This document shows, piece by piece, positions 32,603 through 43,781 of a DNA stretch of 64,000 nucleotides (positions are counted from its first letter, which is position 1; each line of letters starts with the position of its first letter). Below the pieces are notes generated by a model. The model was given only the letters and a program-made list of their open reading frames with translations, searched no databases and was not told the origin of the DNA. The position numbers and the translations under genes were made by a program. The DNA lies in assembly GCA_030762175.1 (NCBI GenBank), contig CM060830.1, positions 47,374,501 through 47,438,500 on the forward strand. The letters run 5' to 3'. This DNA comes from Metallyticus violacea (taxonomy: Eukaryota > Arthropoda > Insecta > Mantodea > Metallyticidae).

Positions 32603-34280
32603 TAATAAATCCACTACAGCGCCTTTCAGCCAATGTACAGTCTCATTGATACCTTAATCACCAATCAGAATGGAACTTAATGGTGATCAAAAAGTAATAA
32701 CTAATAGCTTTTTTCTTACGTTCATTTTTTTTATTCCTATAATTTCTACTTCGGTTAGACTAGGGATTAAATAACACGATTTAAATGAAATAATAAATGA
32801 AAAGAATAAAATTGTAATTTAACTTTAAATTTATTGTTAAAATAAATAAATAAATTTACTATGAACTGTTATTATAACTTCAAATGCTCATTTGTTTTTA
32901 ATTATTTAATTACAGATATCTTCGTAGTTCATCTTGGAACAAAAACTAATAACAATGCATTCAATTACCTCTGTTTCGATTGGATTATGTCATTGCCAGA
33001 CAAAAGAAATTCTCATCACAACAAGAAATATGACATAATTGATGCAAAAATAGTAATTGTTATAATAGTGTTCAGTTGTATTTTATTTAATTTCCGCTTG
33101 GAATAAAAGACAATGAAATCAGTGTATGTTTTCAAAAATATCAAACAGATAAGCCAAATCGCTTCAATGATTATGCTAAAACCACAAAAACAAACAAAAA
33201 ATGGCATGTTCTCGCATTGCATTTATCTAACAGAGTTCCCTTTGTGCTTACAATTTTTCTTAAGTAAATTAATTGAGCTTTTGGTCTCGAAATAATTATC
33301 ATGACAACAAGCATAAGTTTGAAAGCGCAATTAAATTACCGAAAAATTATCAGCACTTGTGGGTATTAGTCGAAATAATACGTGCTGGCCATTAAAGAAG
33401 CAATTCACTGTACATGTTTATAATTAGAAAATTATGTCTCTCTTCTCGTTTGGTTGTTTAATGAGGCTGCTGGGGTCCTTTACGTTTGTGTGTTCGTCCT
33501 ACCTCGATCTTACACTCTTTTCACTGTGAATGTACGACGTTCAAAATAAATACAAATTTATCGGATTGACACCCCGCACTCCCGGTATGCCACAATTCTC
33601 CCTTGATCAAATTCTGACAAAAGCTGGTATTGCTGCCGTATTTTCGACGAGTCATTCTCGTTCCTTCTGAGAAAATGTGGGGTGTGTCTGATAGGCGTTG
33701 TAATTTTAGTGGCTAGCAGTGTGTAACACAATAATGCACCAATGCAATATTTCCCTTTTAACTAAAATAGCACATTTGATACTTTTAGACACTAACACAC
33801 AAACATAGAAGTTTATCCTTTTACTTAAGATTTTAGTGATGCTTGAGCCATCAGTATTTTGTATCAAAACCTCTTGCTCTAAACTGCTCGACACTTTCTT
33901 GTTGATAAAGAAATGTAATGAAGCATTTCATAATGTGTCAGTGACGATGAAGACATTTGAGTAACTAACCCAAATTTTGGATGTTTTCAATATCCTGTAA
34001 AATTCTCTGTTGAAGCGGCCTCCCGATGTTTGATCAGATGCAGGTCTGAGAATAAGCAGCTTTCGTAAACTTCACAAACTTTTGACCTCATAGATATCTA
34101 GTAACAAATAACTTGAAATTCCAATCTGTTGTTTATAAGTACAGAACCATAACTTTCGTTCTTTTTGTTCAATTGAATAATTTATATATGAAGTGTCTGT
34201 TTCTGTATTTTTAACCAGAAGTAGACTTTGGGTGTCACAATCAAGAGCATTGAACCATCCGGGAGAAGATACGAACATCA
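32603..34280. other. Unannotated AT-rich DNA
   Basis: No gene or repeat recognised. Frames at 32861-33106 (plus) and 33016-33222 (minus) have AT-driven composition. Confidence 0.45.
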
Positions 34281-34802
34281 TTACATTAAAATATGTAACA
34301 CGAAAGCAAAGTTAATAACTGAATACAACAATACGTTCAAATTTAAACTTGCTCCAGATGTTTTACAAGTATTATCACCATTTGCAAATGATGACGGTTC
34401 TGTCAATGCGAACTGCTGGTGAAACTTCATCGTATGAAACGCGGCAGACTTAAGAACAGCTGTATATACTCTAACACAGAAATGGAACTGTTGATGCAAA
34501 GTAGCAGAGTTTAGGTACACGGCACAGTAATTTCTCGTTAAACTGGCGGTGGTGGGACAAAAACCTGGGGTGAAGATGGTGCGAGGAAGATGAGGAGAGA
34601 TGTAATAGAGTCTACACACGTGCACGATTGCGCACTCCTCCTCCATAATGGAAATCCTCTGGACACAAACACCACACAATAACCGTTTCACCGTATTCGC
34701 CCAATTACATCTTATATGTGTTGTAGACTTATCACTAATGATAAAACACATACCCGCCATTACGCTGGCGCCTCGGACCAGCTTAAAGCGGACCTCCGCC
34801 AT
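34281..34802 (-). CDS. Unrecognised open frame, 173 codons
   Basis: Longest frame outside simple repeats, MAEVRFKL..FVLHILM. It is rich in Cys and His without a recognisable zinc-finger spacing; the segment FHTMKFHQQFAL is noteworthy. The first half overlaps a GC-richer stretch (34600-34800), and the 3' end is AT-rich. I found no domain, signal peptide, TATA box or splice signals that support a gene. It may derive from an unclassified repeat. Confidence 0.2.
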   Translation of the reverse strand: MAEVRFKLVRGASVMAGMCFIISDKSTTHIRCNWANTVKRLLCGVCVQRISIMEEECAIVHVCRLYYISPHLPRTIFTPGFCPTTASLTRNYCAVYLNSATLHQQFHFCVRVYTAVLKSAAFHTMKFHQQFALTEPSSFANGDNTCKTSGASLNLNVLLYSVINFAFVLHILM

Positions 34803-35674
34803 GAGTACAACAATGACGCAAGTCCACAGCTTCGTCCTTTCTGTTGCTTTGACTTGACATTATGGCATATGAAGATTAATTCTACCGTTCAACTGCAGAT
34901 TACGGCTTGACTTTATTGTTTCTTTCCATAGAAGCATAATTTATGAAAAGATAAACTACTTTTAGAAATGCCAGTATTTTTTAATCGTTCCTGTGTCCTT
35001 ACTATATCGTTATGTAGTGCAGCATTAATATAACGAGATTATTTGAGTTATGTGTCGTTTAAGTTCAGCTGCTTATAGGGCAGATGCAGCCGGTGCAACC
35101 GAAAAAAAGGAAGATAGAATCGCAGCATGAAGTAATCTGTGTTATAGGTAGGGGCAGGATTTTAATACAAATACACATTTCTTCTCTGCTATCAGAAAAA
35201 GTACGTTCACTTAGTATATGAGTAAATTACAACATTTCCAACAGATTAAATAATATTATATTTTGCCTGTTTGTTAATAAGTATAATATTTTAGTAATTT
35301 GCGTTATTATGCTATATGTTTGCTTGTTTTATATATATTTTATAAATTTATTTTTATTTTATTTATTTTATCTTCATGTTTGATTTACAAATAAAGATAC
35401 TTTCGAATAACATGTGCCATCCAGTCAGTTTGAAACTTGACAATACTAATGATAGCTCGCGCGCAAATATTTACCGCTACAAGGATATCTTAAGAAAACA
35501 ATAGAAAGCGAGCAATATGGGAAAACTTAAAACAGTTCGCTGTCGCGGGAGTAGAGAGAACTAAAAACATGAGTACCTTTGTTTATTGTGTTATTTTTTC
35601 TGTTTTCCATATTTAAGGAACATATATCCTAACTCTTCTATGTTAAAAATAACTTTTGACGAGTTAAAATAATT
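34803..35674. other. Unannotated AT-rich DNA
   Basis: No gene or repeat recognised; AT-rich, T/A runs near 35330-35370. Confidence 0.45.
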
Positions 35675-36005
35675 CATATGGTTTCCTGTCGGTCCTGGTG
35701 GTGTAGTGGTAGTCATACTTGCCTTCTAAACCCAAGATCGTGGGTACAAACTCGGTCAGGATCGATGGATTTCTTCCGACGTAAAAATCCTAAGTATGGC
35801 TTACTTCGGAAGGGAAGTAAAGCCGTGGGTCCGTGTCGTACATTTACGGCACGATAAAGAACCTCAAGTCTGAAAGAAGAGGCCTCTGAGCAAAATTTGT
35901 CGGCCGTTTCACGCCCTGAGTTGAATGGAACGCTGATGACCTGAGATATTAAAGAGCGTCCGTAAATAAAAAAAAAAAAAAAAAACCAACAACATATGGT
36001 TTCCT
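35675..36005 (+). mobile_element. SINE-A copy, full length, with target duplication
   Basis: Plus-strand copy bounded by a 13-bp duplication, CATATGGTTTCCT, at 35675-35687 and 35993-36005. The head GGTCCTGGTGGTGTAGTGGT starts at 35691. The body has AAGTATGGCTTACTTCGGAA, GTGTCGTACATTTACGGCAC, GAGGCCTCTGAGCAAAATTT and CGGCCGTTTCACGCC. The tail is AACGCTGATGACCTGAGATA then TTAAAGAGCGTCCGTAAATA, followed by an A run at about 35967-35985. Confidence 0.95.
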
Positions 36006-36174
36006 CAATATTTTTATTCACGCAGAGACTACATTTAATTGCGTTAAAATATGTTGTCAATATGATGTCTTAATACTTCTTATATGAGCATATGTATTTG
36101 CATACTTTTGGAAGTTTTCAATGCATAAATGCATACATATTAAAGAGATTATTAGAGCGTAAAATTCCCGTCCC

Positions 36175-36660
36175 TAGTTATAAGAGACGTTGAAAATGAT
36201 GCCCCTCAGTAGAAACACATTGCCGGCATGTGCATGGGAATTTCCTGTGTATAACTTTTAAACAAGTGGGCGAACGGTTAGTCTACCTGGAACACAATTA
36301 CCAGAATATATTTTTACGAATCGCCTTACCACTTGTCTATAAGTATATTTTACAAATACGTATCGCAAATAAAAGCGCATTCTTTAAGAGTAGGCTTATG
36401 TAGTGGTGTAACTAATGTAAAACAATTGGCACACAATGAACGCCCGAACGGATAACCACTCACTGACAAAGCATCCCTTAAACATGCTATAAGCTGCAAC
36501 TTGCACATACATTACAGGCCTTGACAGCCACTACAGAATACTTGCAGTTAAACATAATAGTCTTTTACTGTGCACAGTACTATATAGGAAGGAAACTTAA
36601 GAGTATGAGCACGAAAATACCATTTCTCGATCAACATAGGCACTCCTCTTAAATTGTTTC
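36175..36660. repeat. Short dispersed repeat R3, copy 1
   Basis: TTATAAGAGACGTTGAAAAT followed by GATGCCCCTCAG and ACATTGCC (36178-36225) recurs as TTATAAGAGATGCTAAAATG and GATGCCCCTCAG at 62252-62296. Weaker resemblance continues for some 250 bases (ACACAATT and GACAAGCAT/GACAAGTCT-like steps). The class is unknown. Confidence 0.45.
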
Positions 36661-36666
36661 CTGACT

Positions 36667-36963
36667 TTGCTGCTTACGAGAATGAGTAATTCGAGACAAA
36701 TGCGCTCTCATAAGCTACCGTTGGCAAACCTCTCTCCCCCTACTGCATACCAAGTCCTTGCGGCAATGAGAATGAACAAGTCAGGCCGCCGAGACACGAA
36801 CGAGATAGAAAACTTATTTCACAGACTTAAGTATAACAGAAAATTGGGAGCGGTGACTCGCCCGGTCACCAAGCCAAGAGCCGAATCGTCCTTACCTTCC
36901 CAAATCCAACATTTATTCAATCACAGCAGAAGCATCCGGGAAGTGAAGGGAAAGGAAGAATGA
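36667..36963 (+). CDS. Unrecognised open frame, 98 codons
   Basis: Frame MLLTRMSNSRQM..VKGKEE is basic and hydrophilic (FHRLKYNRKLGAVTRPVTKP) and less AT-biased than its surroundings. No domain recognised and no support from splice or promoter signals. Confidence 0.15.
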   Translation: MLLTRMSNSRQMRSHKLPLANLSPPTAYQVLAAMRMNKSGRRDTNEIENLFHRLKYNRKLGAVTRPVTKPRAESSLPSQIQHLFNHSRSIREVKGKEE

Positions 36964-37444
36964 TGTCATAATTTAGAACAGATAGTTCTATCCAATTAGT
37001 GACAGTCTTGGTTCTAAGGAATATTTCTGAAGAAGTGAACGACTTCAGGGATAGGAGATGTTTAAAAAAGAAAAGAAGAATTAAAGTAAATGTACAAACA
37101 ATGCATTAACGACCCTTGTTCGCTCCTGGTGAGAATAACAGCTGGCAATGACCTTCAACAGGTTTGAATAGTGAAATTAGCCAATGGCAAATGTTCCAAA
37201 TAGAGCGGAATTTGCATAACACATCTCGTTCATAAATGTATTGTTTCCGAAAATCTTGTTTGTGCTATTCATTTATTTCTATTTTTATTTATTTTAATTT
37301 GACAAAATCGTCGTATTTGGCACAGATAAGTTTTTCCTTTTTTATTATTTTAAAAGATAGGGGGTTACTCTAAATGCCTTAAATATCCTACATTGTTCTC
37401 TTAAAAGTACTGGGAGAATCTGGACATTTTCTGCTAAACAATTG
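36964..37444. other. Unannotated AT-rich DNA
   Basis: Nothing recognised. Confidence 0.4.
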
Positions 37445-37724
37445 GTGCTACTGTTCATATTATTATTGGTTTATTTATGGACGCTCTTTAACATCTCAGG
37501 TCATCAGCGTCCCATTCAACTCAGGGCGTGAAACGGCCGACAAATTTTGCTCAGAGGCCTCTCTTTCAGGCTTGAGGTTCTTTTTCGTGCCGTAAATGTA
37601 CGACACGGGACCCACGGCTTTACTTCCCTTCCGAAGGAAGCCATACTTAGGATTTTTACGCCCGAAAAAATCCATCGATCCTGACCGGGTTCGAACCCGC
37701 GTTTTGGGCATAGTGCTACTGTTC
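37445..37724 (-). mobile_element. SINE-A copy, slightly 5'-truncated, with target duplication
   Basis: Minus-strand copy (37457-37712) with a 12-bp duplication, GTGCTACTGTTC, at 37445-37456 and 37713-37724. The tail, on the plus strand in reverse, is GTTTATTTATGGACGCTCTT. It is truncated inside the tRNA head: the B box GGTTCGAACCCGCG is present while the A box is missing. That is the 5' truncation expected of target-primed reverse transcription. Confidence 0.95.
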
Positions 37725-38779
37725 GGTTAGACTATTTAACAACATGAAAAAAAAATACAAAAATTTCTTCAGCCACGTATCTATTAGGTTGCAAAAGAAT
37801 TTCGCTGTTCTCTGACAATGTACTTGAATGTCTCTGTCATACTTTATATTTATATTAAAACCATTCACAGCCAATGCACTGCACACCCTACCCAGTACGG
37901 TTTCTGCATGCACTCTTGGCAAATCTCAGCCCTTGTGGAAACGCCAATGCTACTTATATATTAGCAATTTCTTATTAAAAGAAAATCCCCGATACTGCTC
38001 TCCAAATGTGTACCTTTTGAGTTTCTTTCAGCAAGGCATTCCTCGGGACTGGAGTATAGTTCTACATCTCTGGGTTAGAGTAACCGTGATATCTTATCGC
38101 CTTCGCCTGATAGAGCTGTCTACCTATATTTGTGATAACTTGTTCACATACATAATTTTAATACAATCATTTAATAGTTTCACAACGTATATCCAACAAA
38201 AGAAGATACATATCTAGTGTGGTTGGGCTGCTTATATACGGACCAGCTTTTACATCACTTTAAGAAACGCTTTATGAGCTATCTTATCACTGTGACACAT
38301 TTTTCAGAGAATCACACAATTTCTAGCCTGGCTGTTCTTTAATTTGTATTTCGAATACTGGTCCTTGCAGGACTGTACATTAGATGTACTGAATATACCA
38401 AGATTTTTACTGTTCCTAACGACAATCAGGAGACGGCGGGCCAACTGTTACACAATGCGCTGGTACCCCACCGTGCGCGGACCACAACTTAGTCCTTGAT
38501 CTAGGAGTGCTTTCATCAGTTTAGTATGTGATTCTTTACGTATGTCCGACACCTTTTAACAGAAAATCATTGCTGGTGCCTACATTTTATTTTCATCCGA
38601 CTGTTTACGTATTCATTTATAAGCAATTAAACAATTAGTAATAAAAGAAAATGCTTAACCTTTTATCAAGAGAAAATTAATGCACAATAGCATACAGAAA
38701 CTGCAGGCAGTGTCCAGGAGAGAACACTGGGCTTAGGGAACCTAACAACCAACTGCAGGGCACAAGGGGGTGTTATTGG
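37725..38779. other. Unannotated DNA
   Basis: A 129-codon plus frame at 37828-38217 is Ile/Leu/Tyr-rich and shows no domain. Otherwise nothing recognised, apart from a short GC patch at 38430-38480. Confidence 0.4.
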
Positions 38780-39150
38780 TTTGTGGGCAAGACTGTTGTG
38801 CGTTCTACCACCCACACGTGTATGCATTTGCTCTTAATTTCCCGGGGGTTGAAGGGGGCTTCGAGAGTAGAGAGATTTGAATCTTGCCAGGAAATGGGAA
38901 TCCATAATTCCTGCAAAGCAACGCGCCTTCGACCCCCTCCTCTCAGGCCCTGGTATTGCCTTGGGTTATATAAACACAGCCGCAGTACTGCAAGTTATTG
39001 CGCGCGCCGCCCCTCTTTTGTTTTTGGCTAGGGCTAAGGTGATGTGGAGCGCGCAATTTTGGGAACTATCTTTGAGACGCTAGCAGGCAGTAACTGGAAC
39101 ATCGCGAAAGTGTTCTCGATTGTCGCTAGCTACCTCAGCGTTAAGCGGCA
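38780..39150 (+). promoter_or_regulatory. CpG-rich island with TATA box, candidate core promoter
   Basis: A GC- and CpG-rich block in AT-rich DNA (CCCGGGGGTTGAAGGGGG near 38841, GCGCGCGCCGCCCC near 39000, GGAGCGCGCAATTT near 39050). It contains TATATAAA at 38967-38974. A start site would be expected near 38997-39000, just before the CpG cluster; I see no strong initiator there. Open frames cross it on the plus strand without a known domain. A host promoter or first exon is plausible but unproven. Confidence 0.3.
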
Positions 39151-40309
39151 AAAAGCTTGATCCGATCTTCAACTGCTGGTGCAATAACAGCTACAGAGAG
39201 ATGCTGGTTTCTTGTTGTTCATAAGCTGCATCTATGTTTGAATATGTATGTACAAATCAGCTTTTAAAGCGTGAGAGCCATACAAGTATTGACCACTAGG
39301 GCGTCTGTTTCGTATTCAGCATGGCTCTGGTTGCAAGTTATGGACGGGTTATATGCAATAAATCATTTAAAAGCACCTTATTTATCATTAAAGCCATAAC
39401 AAATGCTATATATTTCCTTTATTCTTCCTTCTTTCCCTAAAAGTATTAGACCACATATTGACAAAGTATTTCGAGGATTCTAGGAGTCCACTAGGTACTA
39501 CCAGGGGGTCCACGAAATATTAGAATATTGTTAAGAGGATTTATTCTTCAATTACAATACCAGCAATGAATGGTTACAAAACAAAAGAAAATTTAGTTGT
39601 ACGTCGCCTTTGTCCTGGGAGGAGCACTCAAATAGGGAAGCCGAAAACGTAGACTAGTCAGAATACTCATGTATACCGTCATAGTTTGCTTGGCAACAGT
39701 AGGAAACAGTGTTGGCTGGGGCTCGCCTGCCTCTATGAGCACTATCAAAGAAGGCCATTAAAATATTGATGCCTTCTGTATGAACTTGCGTGAAAATTCG
39801 TTCCCTGCACTTGTTAATATAAAAACCAAACAAATTAAATTGTTTGAAATAACCCACAGTACTAATTGCTTCATTAAATCTGATATATTACAGTCTGTAA
39901 GGATATGCAGTATCATCTAGCTCATTTAACAATTAAAATTAAAGAGTAATGTTATACCATTAAATCGTTAGTTTTAATATTATTAATATCTATGTATATG
40001 CTTTTTATAATTTTGAATTTAAGTTTATTATGATTATTACTAATGTTTAAGGATACACTACAATAAAAACACACATGTTGAAAAAATTGTTTTAATTCAT
40101 TTTTATTTCTTAAAAACGTGTAACTATTAATGAACTACTTTAAAAACATACATGATATGCAGATTTGGAAGTTTGGTTATGGAAATTATGAGACTCACTC
40201 ATTTGAACAAGATTCATATCCAGTGCATCTTGTTCAAATAGAATTTTTATTTTGCCAATACCAGCCAATTGCTCATGAACTTGTGGGCATTTCCCTCTGG
40301 CATGGAAGT
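39151..40309. other. Unannotated AT-rich DNA
   Basis: No gene or repeat recognised. Confidence 0.45.
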
Positions 40310-40625
40310 ATTATAGCGAACTTCTTAGGACGGGACGCCCATAGGACGCCGATACGTTGTCCCAATGGAAATTATAGTGAGGGTCATATGATTATAATAT
40401 CCTACTGGGGTCCTCACATATGAATTAATGATGGTGCAAATGAGAGGTGGGAGTCGTTGGAATCTTAAAGCTATTTCCCTTTTTACGGTAAGGAAAAACG
40501 CTGGCAATTTCTTTCCCAGACAGTTTGGCTGAGCAGGAGTAGAACCCAGGACCTTAGGATTAGTAGTAGAAAACTCTATCATTGGAACGCTATCGAACTT
40601 TAAGTGCATTAAAAATGTTGGTCCA
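40310..40625 (-). mobile_element. Candidate tRNA-derived SINE (third type)
   Basis: On the minus strand GATAGCGTTCCAATGATAGA (A-box-like) is followed about 30 bases later by GGTTCTACTCC (B-box-like, 40530-40540), the spacing of a tRNA promoter. A GC-richer body follows with CAACGTATCGGCGTCCTATG near 40340. No second copy exists in the window and no target duplication was found, so the SINE call rests on the promoter boxes alone. Confidence 0.4.
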
Positions 40626-41008
40626 TATAACTTTGTCCGGGATGTCATTAAAAAAAAAGCCAGAATTATATCTCAAGATTTTAAAGTTATTGCAAGAAAA
40701 GTACTTGTATGTTAGTGGTGAATGCACTTCGTTAATAGCTTGGTAACATGTGTACAATAATAGTAAAACAAAATTCTAAAGTGCAAATAAACTTATTCTC
40801 AAAACTTCATAAAATACACACAAAACAAAATTTTGAACTTAAGAAATTGGAGGGGAAAATCCAATATACTATATTATATAGTTACATAAGAGGAGAGTCA
40901 CATAAATATGTCTAATTCATGAACAGTAAAATAATTTCTCATAAAAATATTTCTTGGATACATGTTGCTATTCGTTTTGAATAGAATCGTAACACTTTCA
41001 ATAAATTG
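40626..41008. other. Unannotated AT-rich DNA
   Basis: Nothing recognised. Confidence 0.4.
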
Positions 41009-41056
41009 TCGGTCTGGTGGTCTAATGGTAGCCACACTTGCCTCATAAACCCAAGA
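41009..41056 (+). mobile_element. SINE-A tRNA-like head only
   Basis: TCGGTCTGGTGGTCTAATGG, then CACACTTGCCTCATAAACCC and AAGATTG, match the SINE-A head up to just before the B box. The sequence then changes to an unrelated GC-rich element. This is either a SINE-A cut by insertion or a composite element sharing the head. Confidence 0.7.
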
Positions 41057-41340
41057 TTGCCAGGTGAGCCTTGGCCTGTCGCAGTGACCTCGGCACCCTC
41101 TACCTCCGTCTTACGACTTCATTGATAGAGAGCAGTATTGCAGTATTCCATGTCGTTTCAATTTTGTGATTGAAGAACGCTATCTCTCCATCAGGCAGCA
41201 TCCCAATTGTCCTCACGAGCTAAGTGGACCTCTTTCCAGACCTCCCTAACTTACAAAAGTTCCTAAGTAGATACCGGGAATCAAACCCTGGCCATCCGGC
41301 TAGCATTCAGCTACAATAATCACTAGATCAAGAATATATT
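41057..41340 (-). mobile_element. Candidate tRNA-derived SINE (fourth type) next to SINE-A head
   Basis: On the minus strand a tRNA-like stretch GATCTAGTGATTATTGTAGC (A-box-like) near 41335 and GGTTTGATTCCCGG (B box) near 41295-41280 lead into a GC-rich body. The body has GGTCTGGAAAGAGGTCCAC, GCTCGTGAGGACAATTGGG and GAAGTCGTAAGACGGAGG. Sharp GC contrast to both flanks supports a discrete insertion. There is only one copy in the window. Confidence 0.5.
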
Positions 41341-43168
41341 TAAATTTAGAAACTTTCAAGTTGAGACATAGAATTAAACTTTCTGTATAAGATTACAGTA
41401 CTTCATTAAACAGCCGATTTCAACACTTGTCCATGCTATGGTGAAACAAATTCCACCAGCCTTTAGTTTTAAATCTTCTCCGCTTATGTGATGGATGTCT
41501 CAGCTAAGCTTCCCCCCTTTATCATATATTTTAAATATGAATAATCTTTTTGTTTGCCCACCATGTTTATTCAGAATTTTTGGATTAATTACCTCTTTCA
41601 ACAACTGCAATTTGCGAAATTGTTCAAAATGTTAATATAATGAGTGCAAAACAAACAATAGAATGAAAACACAGTTTTAACAGAAAACACTAGTCAAAAT
41701 AAGAGAAAATCTTGAATGTTCGCCAACAAAATAACTCTCAAAATTAGTACAAGGGGAGGAATTCATAAAAGCATTATCAATAAAATCACAACATCGTGCC
41801 AATCAGAATATGTTTACACGATAAAATACCACTACCTTCGAGCGGTATGATAATTTCAGATTCTTCTATAAGGTAGAATTGTATATGTGTACAAACTTTT
41901 AGGAAGCGGAATCGACGAACATGCGCGGGCGGCTGAGTCAACCTTAGTAACCGATATATAAATTCCATGTATACGGACAATGTTTATAACAAAAATTTGG
42001 TAGACACATAGCTACTGCTGCTACTCATCAGAACAAAATATATCATACATATCAAACACAGTAGTTAGCAGCAACCCTTTCTGATTTAAAGAAAGTTATC
42101 TTACTTTACGTTAGGTATGATTGCGTTTGCTGATCATAAAATACTTTGCAATTAAAAAGGCTTCCCATACGGTAACTTGTAACTGACGTGGCCTTGATGC
42201 TAAACGCTAAACCAGCACGTCGGGCTAGTAGTGAACTTATGTGGCTTACTCAGTATATTTGCCTAAGGGAAGCGTTTTAGAGAAAATTTATGAGTCTAAG
42301 CCTATCAATAATAATTATATTATTATTTATGAAGGATGAAAACAATGTGCTATGTTTGGAAGGCTCAATTTCAATATACAAAATAATGCCACGCAACATA
42401 TTTAAACACCTAAAACAAAAGCAAACGAAAAAAACAGATGGGAAATAGGCCACTTTTCTACACTGTACAAAAGTTTCACTTTCCCGGTTTTATTTACTAA
42501 TTTACTAAGCCCTCTGGAGACACGAGTGTAAATTTAATGTGATTTCTACCTGATGTTGGACACGAGGCAGTGTCCTATCTTCTCTCCAGGAAGCTAGTGG
42601 CTTTTATTCCCTCTGAGAACAAAATAGCAATACGGATACGACATCACGTACCGGGTTTTCTTCTGGAGTACGAAATTAAGCCTGAGAAGAATACAGACGT
42701 CGTTGGAGGAGATATGCCATGATCAGAAATACCCAAGAAGTTGCGGGAAAATTCCTTTGTATTCACGTCACGTCATTGAGATGCCGACGTTTAACTATAA
42801 AAACGGCCACTAGTTTTCAACATATATTTTATGGCTGTTTTAATGGTGCATTTTATTTTGAATTTGTACTTTTGCTTTCAAACGAGTAATATGGAAGTTC
42901 AATCGAATGTTGCTGCGTAAGAGCAAAGGGCATTCTAAAATGGTGGTCGGGATTGAATCTCAAAGTGTGCTGAGGAAGTTATCGAAATATAAATGTCTCT
43001 AATTTTGTTTAATTTGTAACGTCAAAAAAAACCCCCTTCAATTGAAGAAAATGGCATATGTTTTTCTATGTGTCTTCATAATAACAGAATGCATTTCTCT
43101 AATACCTGGGCTATTCAACCACGAAATTCTTCAGATCTAAAACGTGGGATGAAAATTTTCTGATCTCA
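41341..43168. other. Unannotated DNA
   Basis: No gene or repeat recognised; slightly GC-richer patches near 41900-41940 and 42600-42720 without motifs. Confidence 0.4.
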
Positions 43169-43190
43169 TTAATAATAATAATAATAATAA

Positions 43191-43219
<29 letters not shown>
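43169..43219. repeat. (AAT)n/(ATT)n palindromic microsatellite
   Basis: AAT repeats switch to ATT repeats in the middle, making a self-complementary hairpin-forming tract. Confidence 0.9.
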
Positions 43220-43221
<2 letters not shown>

Positions 43222-43738
43222 TTTTATTTTAACTACGTTAAGCAATGAAGGTATTACTTATTTGCCAATTTATTTAACAAATGCATCTTTTTGTGTGTTA
43301 TAAAAGACGGTTCCGAAGATTACAAAGTTAATGAATATTAATATGAATAAATACCATTCATTCATACTACTGAGATATCTCTTCCTTCATTTCGCGTTTA
43401 GCTTTTATTTCAAACGTTCGATAACCTGTGTAACTGGTGTCCAAATAATTGCTTACCCCAGTTCATCCATTAGTTTAAGGACATCAGGTTTCTGCAGATT
43501 TGATATTTCTAATTGTTTAATTGTAGTTGGAATAATTGCAAGGCTATTCTGTATGAACTGTAAAAAACTATTTTATTACGAGAGTTTTTACAATCTCAAT
43601 TGCAGAACATGGAATACCATCAAAGGAATCAACTACTTTCAAAGCTGTATTGTAATTGCCTACTCAGTTACAGACAAGCCATAGGGGTAGTTAACCTTAA
43701 CTTACAGTATTCCACTGTAACACTCCAGAACATTACAA
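43220..43738. other. Unannotated AT-rich DNA
   Basis: A 117-codon plus frame (43331-43684) has signal-like hydrophobic starts but AT-driven composition and no domain. Confidence 0.35.
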
Positions 43739-43739
43739 G

Positions 43740-43779
<40 letters not shown>
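43739..43779. repeat. (ATT)n microsatellite
   Basis: Thirteen or so uninterrupted TTA/ATT units. A poly-leucine frame across it is an artefact. Confidence 0.95.

Positions 43780-43781
<2 letters not shown>

Noticed and set aside
34281..34802. Link between the 173-codon frame and the mariner copies via KFHQQFAL/KFHQRFAV-like peptides
   Set aside because: The likeness is on the non-coding strand of the mariners and too short; I could not extend it at the nucleotide level.
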